DNA from: Rhodospirillales bacterium
Lineage (GTDB): Bacteria > Pseudomonadota > Alphaproteobacteria > Micavibrionales > Micavibrionaceae
Length of the DNA: 43,874 bases
NCBI GenBank assembly: GCA_020638395.1
Contig: JACKIP010000012.1
Coordinates: 1-43,874 of the forward strand
Reading direction: 5' to 3'
Part shown: positions 1 through 8,343 of the stretch, piece after piece
Layout: every line of letters begins with the position of its first letter
Numbering within the stretch: the stretch's first letter is position 1
The notes under the pieces: model-generated
What the model was told of the DNA's origin: nothing
Databases searched by the model: none
The model's input: only the letters and a program-made list of their open reading frames with translations
Made by a program: the position numbers and the translations under genes

Positions 1-186
1 CTGGGACGCCTGATGCAGGCGATCAACCATTTCGATCAGACCTATCTGGTAACCTATCGTCCGGAGCGGCCGGACCTGTTCGGGCATATCGCCGAGGCAG
101 AAAAATTTGCCGATAAAATTCTAAAAGCGAAACTCAAAACCCAGCTCAAGGACGGAACCTCGAATGGAGCCGACTGGATTACCTGA
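1..186 (+). CDS. C-terminal end of an unidentified protein (partial)
   Basis: An open frame enters from the left edge in frame 1 and ends at a TGA at 184-186, giving the last 61 residues of a protein. The visible part is hydrophilic, with aromatic residues early and a lysine-rich helical stretch near the end, and it stops in ADWIT. No signal, membrane segment or motif is visible, and I do not recognise the family. The next gene starts about 60 bp downstream on the same strand, so the two could be co-transcribed. Coding status rests on the clean frame without stops at the window edge. Confidence 0.6.
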   Translation: MGRLMQAINHFDQTYLVTYRPERPDLFGHIAEAEKFADKILKAKLKTQLKDGTSNGADWIT

Positions 187-244
187 TAATTTCGCCGCAG
201 AACGGCTGGACAATGAGCCTGCTTTATGATTTAACAGCCCTATT

Positions 245-1222
245 ATGATAACAAAAAATCTTCTGATGGGAAGTGCCTTGCTGGCATTGTGCGGCACAGC
301 CTTCCTGACACCTGCACAAGCAGCAAACACTATTATTCTCAAAAACGGCGACCGTCTGAGCGGTATGTTGAGTTCCTCGGATCAGAGCGGCATGATCCGC
401 CTGGAAAGCGTTTATGGGACAGCCATTGATCTGCCGTTAGAACAAATCGTCGCCATGCAGGATGAGCGTGGAACATCACTTTCTCTGCCGGGTCTCCCAA
501 TAGCGGCAGCCACCCCGGAAGCTCCGGCACCAGAAACTGTTGAGCCTGCGGCGGGCAAGGACTCTGCTGCATATGAATGGTCTGGACGGGCAAATATCGG
601 TGCCTTTATTGATGATGGCAACAGCCAGAAAAAAGCCGTTTCCGGCGATGCTGAAATGACTGCCAGAAATGAAAAGAACCGCTGGATTGCCGGAGGCGAT
701 TTGCATTTTGCCAATGATAACGGCACAGAAACTGAAAACGATCAGTCTCTGTACGGCGAATATAACCGCTTCGTGACAGATAAGTGGTTCTATGGCGTCA
801 GACAGGACTTCAAAATCGACAAAATCGCCGATCTGGATCTGCGCTCAAAAACAGGCCCGTTTGTCGGATATCAGTTCTTTGAAGAAGACGACCTGAATCT
901 GAAAGTCCGTTTTGGTAGCGACTACGTCTATGAAGACTTCAGCAGTGGCGATACCGAAGAGAATGTCGCACTGGCATGGGGCCTGAATTACGACCAGACA
1001 TTTGCGGATGGGTCATTTACTCTGTTTCATAATCACGAAATTGATACCCCCTTTGATGAAGTGGATGCGTTCTTGTTCCAAAGTGATAGCGGTGTGCGGG
1101 TACCGGTTGGAAAATATCTGACCGGAACCGGCCAGATTGACTTCGACTGGGATAATGCTCCGGCACCGGGGATCGAAAAACGCGATACGAAATACATCCT
1201 GAAACTGGGATATGAGTGGTAA
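245..1222 (+). CDS. DUF481 family outer-membrane protein
   Basis: This 325-residue protein starts with a typical signal peptide: Lys at position 4, a hydrophobic core, and likely cleavage after AQA near residue 26. A small N-terminal domain (about 27-75) has the ILKNGDRLSG pattern often found before DUF481 domains. A low-complexity Ala/Pro/Glu linker (about 85-110) follows. The remaining ~215 residues alternate in the manner of beta strands (for example YGEYNRFVTDKWFYGVRQDF) and end in KLGYEW, a C-terminal aromatic residue typical of outer-membrane barrels. Members are salt-induced or uncharacterised outer-membrane proteins. No convincing Shine-Dalgarno precedes the ATG. A strong terminator follows the gene, so the transcript ends before clpS. 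Confidence 0.8.
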   Translation: MITKNLLMGSALLALCGTAFLTPAQAANTIILKNGDRLSGMLSSSDQSGMIRLESVYGTAIDLPLEQIVAMQDERGTSLSLPGLPIAAATPEAPAPETVEPAAGKDSAAYEWSGRANIGAFIDDGNSQKKAVSGDAEMTARNEKNRWIAGGDLHFANDNGTETENDQSLYGEYNRFVTDKWFYGVRQDFKIDKIADLDLRSKTGPFVGYQFFEEDDLNLKVRFGSDYVYEDFSSGDTEENVALAWGLNYDQTFADGSFTLFHNHEIDTPFDEVDAFLFQSDSGVRVPVGKYLTGTGQIDFDWDNAPAPGIEKRDTKYILKLGYEW

Positions 1223-1248
1223 TCTCCCAAAGTCCCTTTTTCCCTAAG

Positions 1249-1281
1249 AAATGCCCCTTTTCAGGAAAGGGGCATTTTTTT
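1249..1281 (+). terminator. Rho-independent terminator after the DUF481 gene
   Basis: A perfect 10-bp stem (1251-1260 with 1266-1275, ATGCCCCTTT/AAAGGGGCAT, extendable by two A-T pairs) with a 5-nt loop is followed by a run of eight T. It lies 27 nt after the stop codon of the plus-strand gene. Confidence 0.9.
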
Positions 1282-1358
1282 GCACTGAGCACGTCTCCTA
1301 TGTCATAAATGACGTGCATTCTGGAATTACATTGAACTGAAAGCCTATTCAGGATAAA

Positions 1359-1718
1359 ATGCCGCCTATGAGCGACGAGATCGACCCTCCCTTTAATCAT
1401 CAGGACCCGGAACAGGAAACCGGACCGCAGACAGGTCTGCTCCTGCGCCCACGGGTCAAAAACAAAAAGCCGCAGCTTTATAAAGTGATCCTGCTAAATG
1501 ATGATTACACGCCGATGGAGTTTGTCGTGCATGTTCTTGAGCGGTTTTTTCACAAGAACAGGCAGGAAGCCACAGATATCATGCTGCACGTTCACCGGCG
1601 CGGGGTCGGCATTTGCGGCATTTTTACCCATGAAATTGCAGAAACAAAGGTCGCACAGGTCCTCGACTTTGCCCGCCAGAACGAACAACCCCTCCAGTGT
1701 ATGATGGAAGAGGAGTAA
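1359..1718 (+). CDS. clpS: ATP-dependent Clp protease adaptor ClpS
   Basis: ClpS delivers N-degron substrates to ClpA/ClpP in the cytoplasm. The 119-residue protein has a disordered, acidic, Pro-rich N-terminal arm (1-35) and then the compact ClpS core. The core carries the LLNDDYTPMEFVVHVL segment (Asn-Asp-Asp-Tyr-Thr, the N-degron pocket and its edge) and MLHVHRRGVGICG with the pocket-lining His. Length and motif spacing match the family. ATG at 1359 or at 1368 (residue 4) could both serve as start. ClpS usually sits just upstream of clpA, but here no clpA follows; a repeat-rich gap and an opposite-strand gene come next. Confidence 0.95.
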   Translation: MPPMSDEIDPPFNHQDPEQETGPQTGLLLRPRVKNKKPQLYKVILLNDDYTPMEFVVHVLERFFHKNRQEATDIMLHVHRRGVGICGIFTHEIAETKVAQVLDFARQNEQPLQCMMEEE

Positions 1719-1832
1719 GCCGGGCCAAAAAGCCAAAGACCGTCACCCTGAGCCACAGGCGAAGGATCTTATAGTTCTTTTGTTTAATTTTGGCGTTGGT
1801 GCGTTAATATAGACAGAGTGATGCCTGAGGCC

Positions 1833-1893
1833 CGTCATTACACGGCTCCGTCCGTGTAATCCATGGATCACACGCACAAGGCGTGTGATGACG
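1833..1893. repeat. Two-hairpin palindromic element, CGTCAT/ATGACG ends
   Basis: The ends CGTCAT (1833-1838) and ATGACG (1888-1893) are inverted. Inside are two hairpins, ATTACACGG/CCGTGTAAT (1837-1845, 1852-1860) and ATCACACGC/GCGTGTGAT (1867-1875, 1881-1889), which can fold into a cloverleaf-like junction. The arms recur in the copies near 2976 and 23105. Confidence 0.75.
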
Positions 1894-1974
1894 AGAAAGT
1901 AAGGGTTTTGAGGTCAAGAGCCTCTATTTGTGCACCAAGGCCCAAAATATAGCAACCTCTGCAAAATCCCTAAA

Positions 1975-2047
1975 TCGTCATCCTGAGCGAAGCGAAGGAT
2001 CTTAACTCGTTGAAACAAAAGATTCTTCGCTGCGCTCAGAATGACGA
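1975..2047. repeat. Long imperfect palindrome sharing CGTCAT/ATGACG ends
   Basis: The left arm (about 1975-2002, TCGTCATCCTGAGCGAAGCG then AAGGATCTT) and the right arm (about 2019-2047) are inverted copies with a few mismatches around a 16-nt centre. A half copy of the left arm lies at about 1740-1770. The terminal CGTCAT/ATGACG is the same as in the two-hairpin elements. Confidence 0.75.
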
Positions 2048-2105
2048 TCCTGTAAAATTACAGACTTTTGCAGAAGCTTCTATACAACCATTTGGAAAGC
2101 TTCCT

Positions 2106-2729
2106 CTAGTTGATCGCCAGCTTCATCGCCGCCGTTTTCTCTCTGACATCGTTCAGACAGCCGGCATAGGCACTACGCATGCCTGTTGCGGCCTGCCGCG
2201 CCCACTGAGCATTTTCAGAAGAGGCATATGCTAGATCTCCAACATACGTGTCCATTGAACCAATACCTCCTTTAGCAAAATCTCTGAAAGCATGGAACTG
2301 CGCAAAGATCACCTCTCCCGTCCCTTCTTTGGGAGGCTCCTGAACCTGAGCTATAGCCTGAATCGACCGGGCATCCTCAACGTATGACATAGTGATACGA
2401 CGCCCCGCGTTCGGAACGCTCTGCCCATTCACCACGGCTGGCCATGTCATGGACGTGTGATGTGCATAACCGCCAAGTTTACTGGGACTCACGACCGACT
2501 GTCGGACGCCCGCAGCGTAGGCAGGATCGTTAGGATCCATCACCGAGGAAAGGCGATCACTCACCTGATTAAAACAATAAAGAAGGGGTTTTGTGCGCAT
2601 CAGTTGAAGACGGGCGATTTCCTCTGCACTATCAGCAGGCTCTGCCGCTTGTGCAAATGAGGGCCCCATACCAACAACAGCGGCAGCAGAAACCACCATA
2701 GCCGCAATTTTTCTTTTTACATCACTCAT
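2106..2729 (-). CDS. Exported protein of unknown function
   Basis: The 207-residue product starts with a clear signal peptide (KRK, a hydrophobic Ala/Val core, cleavage likely after AQA near residue 28). The mature part is mostly polar, with two cysteines (in LLYCFNQ and in YAGCLNDV) that could form a disulfide in the periplasm. I do not recognise the family. An AGAGG-type ribosome binding site lies about 8-10 nt before the ATG. The gene stands alone: a repeat gap lies downstream and a ~300-bp gap upstream separates it from ettA. Signal peptide, binding site and normal codon use support it as real. Confidence 0.75.
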   Translation of the reverse strand: MSDVKRKIAAMVVSAAAVVGMGPSFAQAAEPADSAEEIARLQLMRTKPLLYCFNQVSDRLSSVMDPNDPAYAAGVRQSVVSPSKLGGYAHHTSMTWPAVVNGQSVPNAGRRITMSYVEDARSIQAIAQVQEPPKEGTGEVIFAQFHAFRDFAKGGIGSMDTYVGDLAYASSENAQWARQAATGMRSAYAGCLNDVREKTAAMKLAIN

Positions 2730-3036
2730 TTTGATGACCTCTCTATTTATAGTTATTTATTGAAAGGAATACTGCGCCAAACGAAATAAAAAATCAAGAT
2801 GCATCTTTTAAGGGGCAGCATCCTTCTTTTTTCATACCGCCTCTAATGATTCAAATTTGTCCTTTCCGCCCTCGCACGCCTTTATGTGTGAGTCACATTG
2901 ATTTTTAACCGCAGAGGCACGGAGAAACGGTACCAAAAACAAACAAAGCATCATGTGATCCATATTTTTTCGTGGATTACACGTATTCACCTGACGGTGA
3001 AACGTATAATGACGAAGGTCTATTCAGGAAAAAACT
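2730..3036. other. Intergenic gap with one repeat copy
   Basis: This 307-bp gap lies between ettA (its 3' side) and the start of the exported-protein gene. It is AT-rich near 2740-2830, where the promoter of the minus-strand gene should lie, though I could not assign -35/-10 boxes with confidence. It holds a repeat copy at 2976-3017. No gene is seen. Confidence 0.6.
2976..3017. repeat. Palindromic element, partial copy
   Basis: ATTACACGT plus ATTCACC, a TGAC loop, then GGTGAA plus ACGTATAAT and GACGAAG. The hairpin at 2976-3010 is nearly identical to that at 23132-23166 (one base differs in the right arm). The left hairpin of the family is degenerate here (about 2949-2960). Confidence 0.75.
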
Positions 3037-4701
3037 TCAGGCCGCCAGCTTTTTATACTTGATCCGGTGCGGACGAGCTTCCTGCCCGGTGCGGCGTTTG
3101 AAATCTTCTTCATAGGCTTCGTAGTTGCCCTCGAACCATTCGACGTGGGAATCCCCTTCAAACGCCAGAATATGCGTACACAACCGGTCAAGGAAGGCAC
3201 GGTCGTGCGAAATGACCACCACACAACCGGCAAATTGCTCAATCGCTTCTTCCAGCGCGGCCAGTGTTTCCGTATCCAGATCGTTCGTTGGTTCGTCAAG
3301 CAGCAAAACATTGGCTTCCCTGCGCAGCATTTTCGCCAGATGCACACGGTTCCGCTGTCCCCCGGACAGATTTCCGACCTTTTTCTGTTGATCCGGCCCG
3401 CGGAAATTAAACGCGGAAACATAGGCGCGGGACGGCATTTCGACCTTACCCAGCATCAGCATATCCAACCCGTCAGAAATTTCTTCCCAGACATTCTTGT
3501 TCGGATCAAGATGATCGCGGCTTTGATCGACATATCCAAGCTTCACCGTTTCCCCGACCGTAAACGTACCGGCATCCGGCTGTTCAACACCGGTAATCAT
3601 TTTAAACAGAGTCGTTTTTCCCGCACCGTTCGGACCAATCACGCCGACAATACCACCGGGAGGCAGGGAGAAAGACAAATCTTCAATCAAAAGCTTGTCC
3701 CCGAACGCTTTATTGATATTTTCCGCTTTAATCACCAGATTACCAAGTCGTGGCGGCGTCGGCATCACGATCTGAGCCGTTTGCTGGGTCCGGTTCTGAG
3801 AGGCATGCAGCAAATCTTCATAGGCCTTAACCCGCGCTTTGGACTTTGCTTGGCGCGCCTTGGGAGATTGCCCCATCCACTCCGCTTCACGCTCAAGCGT
3901 TTGCTGGCGGGCTTTATCGTCACGCGCTTCCTGCAGCATCCGTTTATGTTTCGCCGCGAGATAGGCAGAGTAATTCCCTTCATAGGGAATGCCCCGCCCA
4001 TGCGCGATTTCTAAAATCCAGCTTGTGACATTATCAAGGAAGTAGCGGTCGTGTGTTACCATCACCACCATACCCGGATATTGCAGCAAATGCATTTGCA
4101 ACCATGCAACAGATTCTGCATCCAGGTGGTTGGTCGGCTCGTCCAGCAACAAAATATCCGGCTTTGAGAGCAATAATCTCGCCAGAGCCACCCGGCGTTT
4201 TTCTCCCCCGGAAAGATCCGTCACCGGCCAGTCGCCCGGCGGACACCGCAGAGCGTCCAATGCCTGCTCAACTTCGCGCTCCAGCTCCCAGCCATTGCCA
4301 GCATCAATTTCGTCCTGCAACTGCCCCATTTCTTCGGTAAGTTTGTCAAAATCTGCGTCCGGCTCCGCCATTTCCATGCCGATTTCGTTAAACCGGGCAA
4401 TCTTGGCCAACATGTCAGATTTGGCTTCCATGACGTTTTCCATGACATTTTTCTGCGGATCAAGCTGCGGCTCCTGCTCCAGATACCCGACCTTTGCGCC
4501 TTCCCGCGCCCAGGCTTCCCCGGTAAAATCCTTATCCTGTCCCGCCATAATCCGCAGCAGAGTCGATTTTCCCGCACCATTCGGCCCCAGAACCCCAATT
4601 TTGGCCCCCGGAATGAAAGATAGCGTAATATTCTCCAGAACTTTTTTGCCGCTGACGTAGCTTTTCGTCAGCTCGTGCATGACATAAATGTAGTCGGTCA
4701 T
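3037..4701 (-). CDS. ettA: ABC-F energy-dependent translational throttle protein EttA
   Basis: EttA binds the ribosomal E site and gates entry into the elongation cycle according to ATP/ADP. The 554-residue protein has two ABC domains: Walker A GPNGAGKS near residue 40 and GPNGAGKT near 350, signature LSGGEKRRVALARLL and LSGGQRNRVHLAKML, and Walker B LLLDEPTNHLD and LLLDEPTNDLD. A charged linker lies between them, as does the arm insert of the family. It matches EttA along its length, ending in RIKYKKLAA. The frame is open for 19 more codons upstream, but the ATG at 4701 gives the canonical MTDYIYVMHEL start with a GGGGAAG binding site. It follows cca on the same strand after a 60-nt gap. Confidence 0.96.
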   Translation of the reverse strand: MTDYIYVMHELTKSYVSGKKVLENITLSFIPGAKIGVLGPNGAGKSTLLRIMAGQDKDFTGEAWAREGAKVGYLEQEPQLDPQKNVMENVMEAKSDMLAKIARFNEIGMEMAEPDADFDKLTEEMGQLQDEIDAGNGWELEREVEQALDALRCPPGDWPVTDLSGGEKRRVALARLLLSKPDILLLDEPTNHLDAESVAWLQMHLLQYPGMVVMVTHDRYFLDNVTSWILEIAHGRGIPYEGNYSAYLAAKHKRMLQEARDDKARQQTLEREAEWMGQSPKARQAKSKARVKAYEDLLHASQNRTQQTAQIVMPTPPRLGNLVIKAENINKAFGDKLLIEDLSFSLPPGGIVGVIGPNGAGKTTLFKMITGVEQPDAGTFTVGETVKLGYVDQSRDHLDPNKNVWEEISDGLDMLMLGKVEMPSRAYVSAFNFRGPDQQKKVGNLSGGQRNRVHLAKMLRREANVLLLDEPTNDLDTETLAALEEAIEQFAGCVVVISHDRAFLDRLCTHILAFEGDSHVEWFEGNYEAYEEDFKRRTGQEARPHRIKYKKLAA

Positions 4702-4761
4702 AGTAAAGTCTTCCCCAATTGATGGAACTGTTTTAACCATCAAACCAGCGGAACGCAAAGC

Positions 4762-6003
4762 TTATTTTGAGGAAGACAGACACTCTTTTTGCAGATATGC
4801 CAGACACGCCGCTTTATCAGGCTCAAAATCATGTAAAATCCACCAGGTTTCAATTTCGGCTAAATATCTCCCTAGGTCCGGACCGGCCGGAATTCCTGCA
4901 GAAATCAGATCTTTCCCCCGCAGCGGCAATACAGGAACCGGCCAGTTTTGATAGACAGACACCGCCTCATCCAGCTGTTCGCGGGGACAATTTGCCAGAA
5001 TATATTGCCCGGCGACCTCCCGCTCTTCCCTGTACATCAGCTCTTTGAGCCCGGAAAGATGAAAAGAAGAGGCCTGCCGCCGGGCATATTTTTCGAAAAA
5101 AGATTTGCAGGCATTCGACCAGACAAAATATTCGGCCCCGTATCGCCCGATACGATCCGGAGAAAACTGCGCCAGAGCAAATAAGCGTGCCGGCAGAGAC
5201 ACCATATAGAACTGATCCTGCCGCCGCACCAGTTCGGCAAAAGCATCCATATCCGCACCCAAAGGAATAACGTCCAGCAAAAGATTTATGCTGCGCATCA
5301 AATTCAATGTAGAAACACTTTTTTCCGACAAAAGGATGCGGAAAAATTCCTGTGAAATACGTTCTTTTGAAAGCGTTTTGATGGATGTGGCGTATTTTTC
5401 GCAGGCCGACAGAGCCTCCGGGTCCGGTGCCCCCCTCCCGTAATCGGCAAAAAATCTGAAATAGCGTAAAATACGCAGATAATCTTCCTGTATCCGCTGC
5501 GCCGCATTTCCGACAAACAGGACACGCCCGGCCTTTAAATCTGCGACTCCCTGTCCCACCGGGTCATAAATGTTCCCGTCCAGATCAGCCAGCAACGTAT
5601 TCATAGTAAAATCCCGGCGCAGAGCATCCTCCACCCAGCTATCGGAAAAGGCAATCGTCGCCCGCCGCCCGTCCGTCGCAACATCCCGCCGCAAGGTCGT
5701 TACTTCAAAACTACGCGCCCCGATAACTACCGTGATAGTTCCATGTGCAATGCCGGTCGGAATGGTTGTGAACCCAGACTCTTCGCACATTTTCTGCACA
5801 ATATCCGGGGGTAATTTTGTGGCGACATCAAGATCCTGAACAGGCCGGTTTGCCAGAAGATTTCGCACACAGCCCCCAACGAACAGCGCCACGGGCCCTT
5901 CCCGGCTAGTTCCTTGATCCATATGCAATACGTCCATCAGCACCCGGCATTCCGGATATGCCATCCAGTCATAAGGAGAGATGTGCCGCGCAGGAGTCAT
6001 CAT
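4762..6003 (-). CDS. cca: CCA tRNA nucleotidyltransferase / poly(A) polymerase family
   Basis: This enzyme adds or repairs the 3' CCA end of tRNAs. The 413-residue protein has the class II nucleotidyltransferase head FVGGCVRNLLANRPVQDLDV (residues ~41-60, with the metal-binding Asp-x-Asp) and the HGTITVVIGARSFEVTTLRRD strand region. The RRDFTMNTLLADLDGNIYDP motif and the helical IQEDYLRILRYFRFFADYG neck follow, with an alpha-helical C-terminal body. Both tRNAs in this window already encode CCA, so a repair role is likely for them. Length fits alphaproteobacterial CCA enzymes. It starts 20 nt after the histidine kinase stop, in line with a shared transcript. Confidence 0.92.
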   Translation of the reverse strand: MMTPARHISPYDWMAYPECRVLMDVLHMDQGTSREGPVALFVGGCVRNLLANRPVQDLDVATKLPPDIVQKMCEESGFTTIPTGIAHGTITVVIGARSFEVTTLRRDVATDGRRATIAFSDSWVEDALRRDFTMNTLLADLDGNIYDPVGQGVADLKAGRVLFVGNAAQRIQEDYLRILRYFRFFADYGRGAPDPEALSACEKYATSIKTLSKERISQEFFRILLSEKSVSTLNLMRSINLLLDVIPLGADMDAFAELVRRQDQFYMVSLPARLFALAQFSPDRIGRYGAEYFVWSNACKSFFEKYARRQASSFHLSGLKELMYREEREVAGQYILANCPREQLDEAVSVYQNWPVPVLPLRGKDLISAGIPAGPDLGRYLAEIETWWILHDFEPDKAACLAYLQKECLSSSK

Positions 6004-6023
6004 TCCGCCAGCTTGCCATAAAT

Positions 6024-8333
6024 TTAAGAAGGAGTCTTATCTTTCAATACATCTGAAATTGCCGCAAGCAGGCTTTCTTTTCTGGCCGGTTTTTGAATGC
6101 AATATTTAATCGACGGATAAGATTTCTTAATTTCCTGCAACCGTTCATAGGAATATCCGGAAATAATGATAAACGGAAGTTCCGGGTTAATTTGCTGCGT
6201 CTGATCTGCGAGCTCCAGCCCCGTCATTTTCGGCATATTCTGGTCGGTGACCACCAGATCATAGGAATCCGGACGGTTTCGCAGGATTGTGAGAGCCTTC
6301 AGGCTATCCTGACAAGACGTGCACTGAAATCCTTCACGAATAAGCAATGTTTCCATCATCGTCAAAACTTCCATCTGGTCATCCACCAGCAGAACCCGCA
6401 CCTGAGAAAAATCCCGGTGATGATCCGTATCATTGCCATCTTTCAGCATGGACAGATTATCAATGTAATCGACTTTTGGGAAAAACAGCTCAAAGGTCGT
6501 GCCTTCCATCAAGGTCGAATCGATATTCATCACGGCATGATGCGCAACAATGGCCCCATGCACGTTTGCCATCCCCAGCCCCGTGCCTTTATCAACCGGT
6601 TTGGTGGTAAAGAAGGGTTCAAAAATATGCTCCAGCACGCTGCGGGTCATCCCGGTTCCGGTATCGGTAATACTGATCTGGAAATATTTTTGCTCTCGTT
6701 TGAATCGTCCCATTTCCAGACTGACGTGCCCCGGTTCCAGATCATGAATCGTCACAGGCGGCATTTCCGTTTCCCGTAAATAATCATCCAGCAACATCCC
6801 CTCAAAGGTTTCTTCATCCGGCTCAACCAGAGAGAGGGAGATTTCCAAAGTCCCACGCTCTTCTTCCATGGCATCAACCGCATTCACCATAATATTCATA
6901 ATAGCCTGCGCAATCTGCGAGGGATCCCCGTTAATATAGGCAATGTCGTCATGGTAAAAATCTGTTTGCAATTCGATGGTTTTTGGCAGACTGACAGAAA
7001 TCATGGAGATCACTTCCCGCATAACTTCGTGTAAATCCATCACAAACTTATGACTTTCCTTGCGCCGCGAAAATGCCAGCATCTGGTCAATCAACGCCCG
7101 GCCCTTTTGCCCGGCCATCAAAATATTATCTGCGTAGGTTTTCAGTTTTGGGTCTGCGGATAAGTCTTCGGATAAAAACTCCGCATATCCCATAATAGCC
7201 GCCAGAACATTGTTAAAATCATGCGCAACCCCCCCGGCCAGACGTCCCACTGCTTCCATTTTCTGGGCCTGATAGATTTGCGCCTGCAATTCCCGGTTTT
7301 TGTCTTCCGCCTGCCGCCGCTCGGTGATATCACGAGCTGTGTAAATCATACCTTTTTCATCCGGCAACAAAGTTAAAGATAAATCAGCCTCTATCAGCTT
7401 GCCATCTTTCCGCATAATTCTGGTTTCCCCCCGCCATTCTCCCTGACGGTCCAGAAATGGATAGATGCTGTCCTCAATATAGTCCTGCCCTTTCTGGTTA
7501 TAGAGCTTTTTCCAGCTCTTCCCCAGATAACGCTCACGATCCGCGGCAGGAATACCATGCATGTCGCTCAGCGCTTTATTCATATATAAAAGCGTTTTAT
7601 CCGCATTCATGATGGCAATTCCGTCGCTGGACGATTCAATCGCGATAATCCGTTGATTGGAAATATCGAAAATTTCCTGCTTTTCGCGATTGGTACGCTC
7701 CAGTTGTTCATGCTTGTACACCAGGAACAAAATTAGAAAGAGGCCGGATAAACTTAGCAACAGGACCGACAGAAAAATTTTTGTTCGTCTTTCCCGAAGA
7801 CTTTCCTCCGATAAAAATTCTTCTTCCGTTCTGGTCTGGTATAAGCCAAACTCCTGTAGTCTCTTTTGGATCTGGCGCATCACATCCAGAACATCCATAT
7901 GTTTTCCCCGGGTCTGATCCTGCGCAACATCTCGGATATATGGCACCAGCACAAGCATAAGCCGTTGAATATCCCCCACAAGCAAAAGCTCATCACTCTT
8001 CAACGCGCCGGTCGGATGAGCCTCTGTCTGGTTAAAGAAAATAAAACTGTCTTGAAAGGTTGAAAATGCAACCGAGATTTTTTCAAGATCTACCGACGTA
8101 TGGTGATTGGCTTTCTCATCAAAATACATAATAATCTGACTTTCCAGATCATTAAAATCCTGCTGCAGCTTTTGTAATTTGCTGTGTTTCAGTTTGTAGC
8201 TGGAAATGGCCCGCTCCTCCTGCTGCAAAATTTGCAAGCAGGAATAAAAAGCGGCCGCCCCAAAGATCACAATAACCAGCAAAACAACCCAAGTATAAAA
8301 CCGAATCAGTAATTTTTTGACGGACAAAAGCAT
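6024..8333 (-). CDS. Membrane-bound hybrid sensor histidine kinase
   Basis: The 769-residue protein has transmembrane segments at about 14-32 and 186-205 enclosing a ~150-residue, probably helical periplasmic sensor. A coiled neck and a PAS domain (~225-340, ending YTARDITERR) follow. The HisKA helix has GGVAHDFNNVLAAIMGY (phospho-acceptor His371). The ATPase domain shows the N box NIMVNAVDAM (~481-490), ITDTGTGMT and FFTTKPVDKGTGLGMANVHG. The C-terminal receiver (~645-765) has VDD and phospho-acceptor Asp697 in TDQNMPKMTG. Kinase and receiver resemble CckA-type hybrids, but only one PAS and a large periplasmic part are seen, so I do not call it CckA. It starts 10 nt after the response-regulator stop, with a GAGG binding site, indicating coupling. 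Confidence 0.93.
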   Translation of the reverse strand: MLLSVKKLLIRFYTWVVLLVIVIFGAAAFYSCLQILQQEERAISSYKLKHSKLQKLQQDFNDLESQIIMYFDEKANHHTSVDLEKISVAFSTFQDSFIFFNQTEAHPTGALKSDELLLVGDIQRLMLVLVPYIRDVAQDQTRGKHMDVLDVMRQIQKRLQEFGLYQTRTEEEFLSEESLRERRTKIFLSVLLLSLSGLFLILFLVYKHEQLERTNREKQEIFDISNQRIIAIESSSDGIAIMNADKTLLYMNKALSDMHGIPAADRERYLGKSWKKLYNQKGQDYIEDSIYPFLDRQGEWRGETRIMRKDGKLIEADLSLTLLPDEKGMIYTARDITERRQAEDKNRELQAQIYQAQKMEAVGRLAGGVAHDFNNVLAAIMGYAEFLSEDLSADPKLKTYADNILMAGQKGRALIDQMLAFSRRKESHKFVMDLHEVMREVISMISVSLPKTIELQTDFYHDDIAYINGDPSQIAQAIMNIMVNAVDAMEEERGTLEISLSLVEPDEETFEGMLLDDYLRETEMPPVTIHDLEPGHVSLEMGRFKREQKYFQISITDTGTGMTRSVLEHIFEPFFTTKPVDKGTGLGMANVHGAIVAHHAVMNIDSTLMEGTTFELFFPKVDYIDNLSMLKDGNDTDHHRDFSQVRVLLVDDQMEVLTMMETLLIREGFQCTSCQDSLKALTILRNRPDSYDLVVTDQNMPKMTGLELADQTQQINPELPFIIISGYSYERLQEIKKSYPSIKYCIQKPARKESLLAAISDVLKDKTPS

Positions 8334-8343
8334 TCATTACGCC

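Larger units (their letters stand above)
1719..2105. other. Intergenic gap filled with palindromic repeats
   Basis: This 387-bp gap between clpS (plus) and the exported protein (minus) holds no credible gene. It contains a half copy of a repeat arm at about 1740-1770 (GTCACCCTGAGC...GAAGGATCTT), a two-hairpin element at 1833-1893 and a long imperfect palindrome at 1975-2047. Short open frames across it are made of repeat sequence. Confidence 0.75.

Noticed and set aside
1740..2047. CRISPR array in the repeat-rich gap
   Set aside because: Repeats are inverted and differ from each other; there are no regular direct repeats or spacers.
2010..2234. A short plus-strand frame opposite the exported protein's end
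   Set aside because: It begins within the palindromic repeat and overlaps a gene with signal peptide and binding site on the other strand.
3067..4014. A 315-codon frame opposite ettA
   Set aside because: Antisense to a fully conserved ABC-F gene; composition is that of a mirrored frame.
6024..8333. Naming the hybrid kinase CckA because ctrA is in the window
   Set aside because: The kinase core is similar, but the single PAS, large periplasmic part and coupled LuxR regulator suggest a different system.
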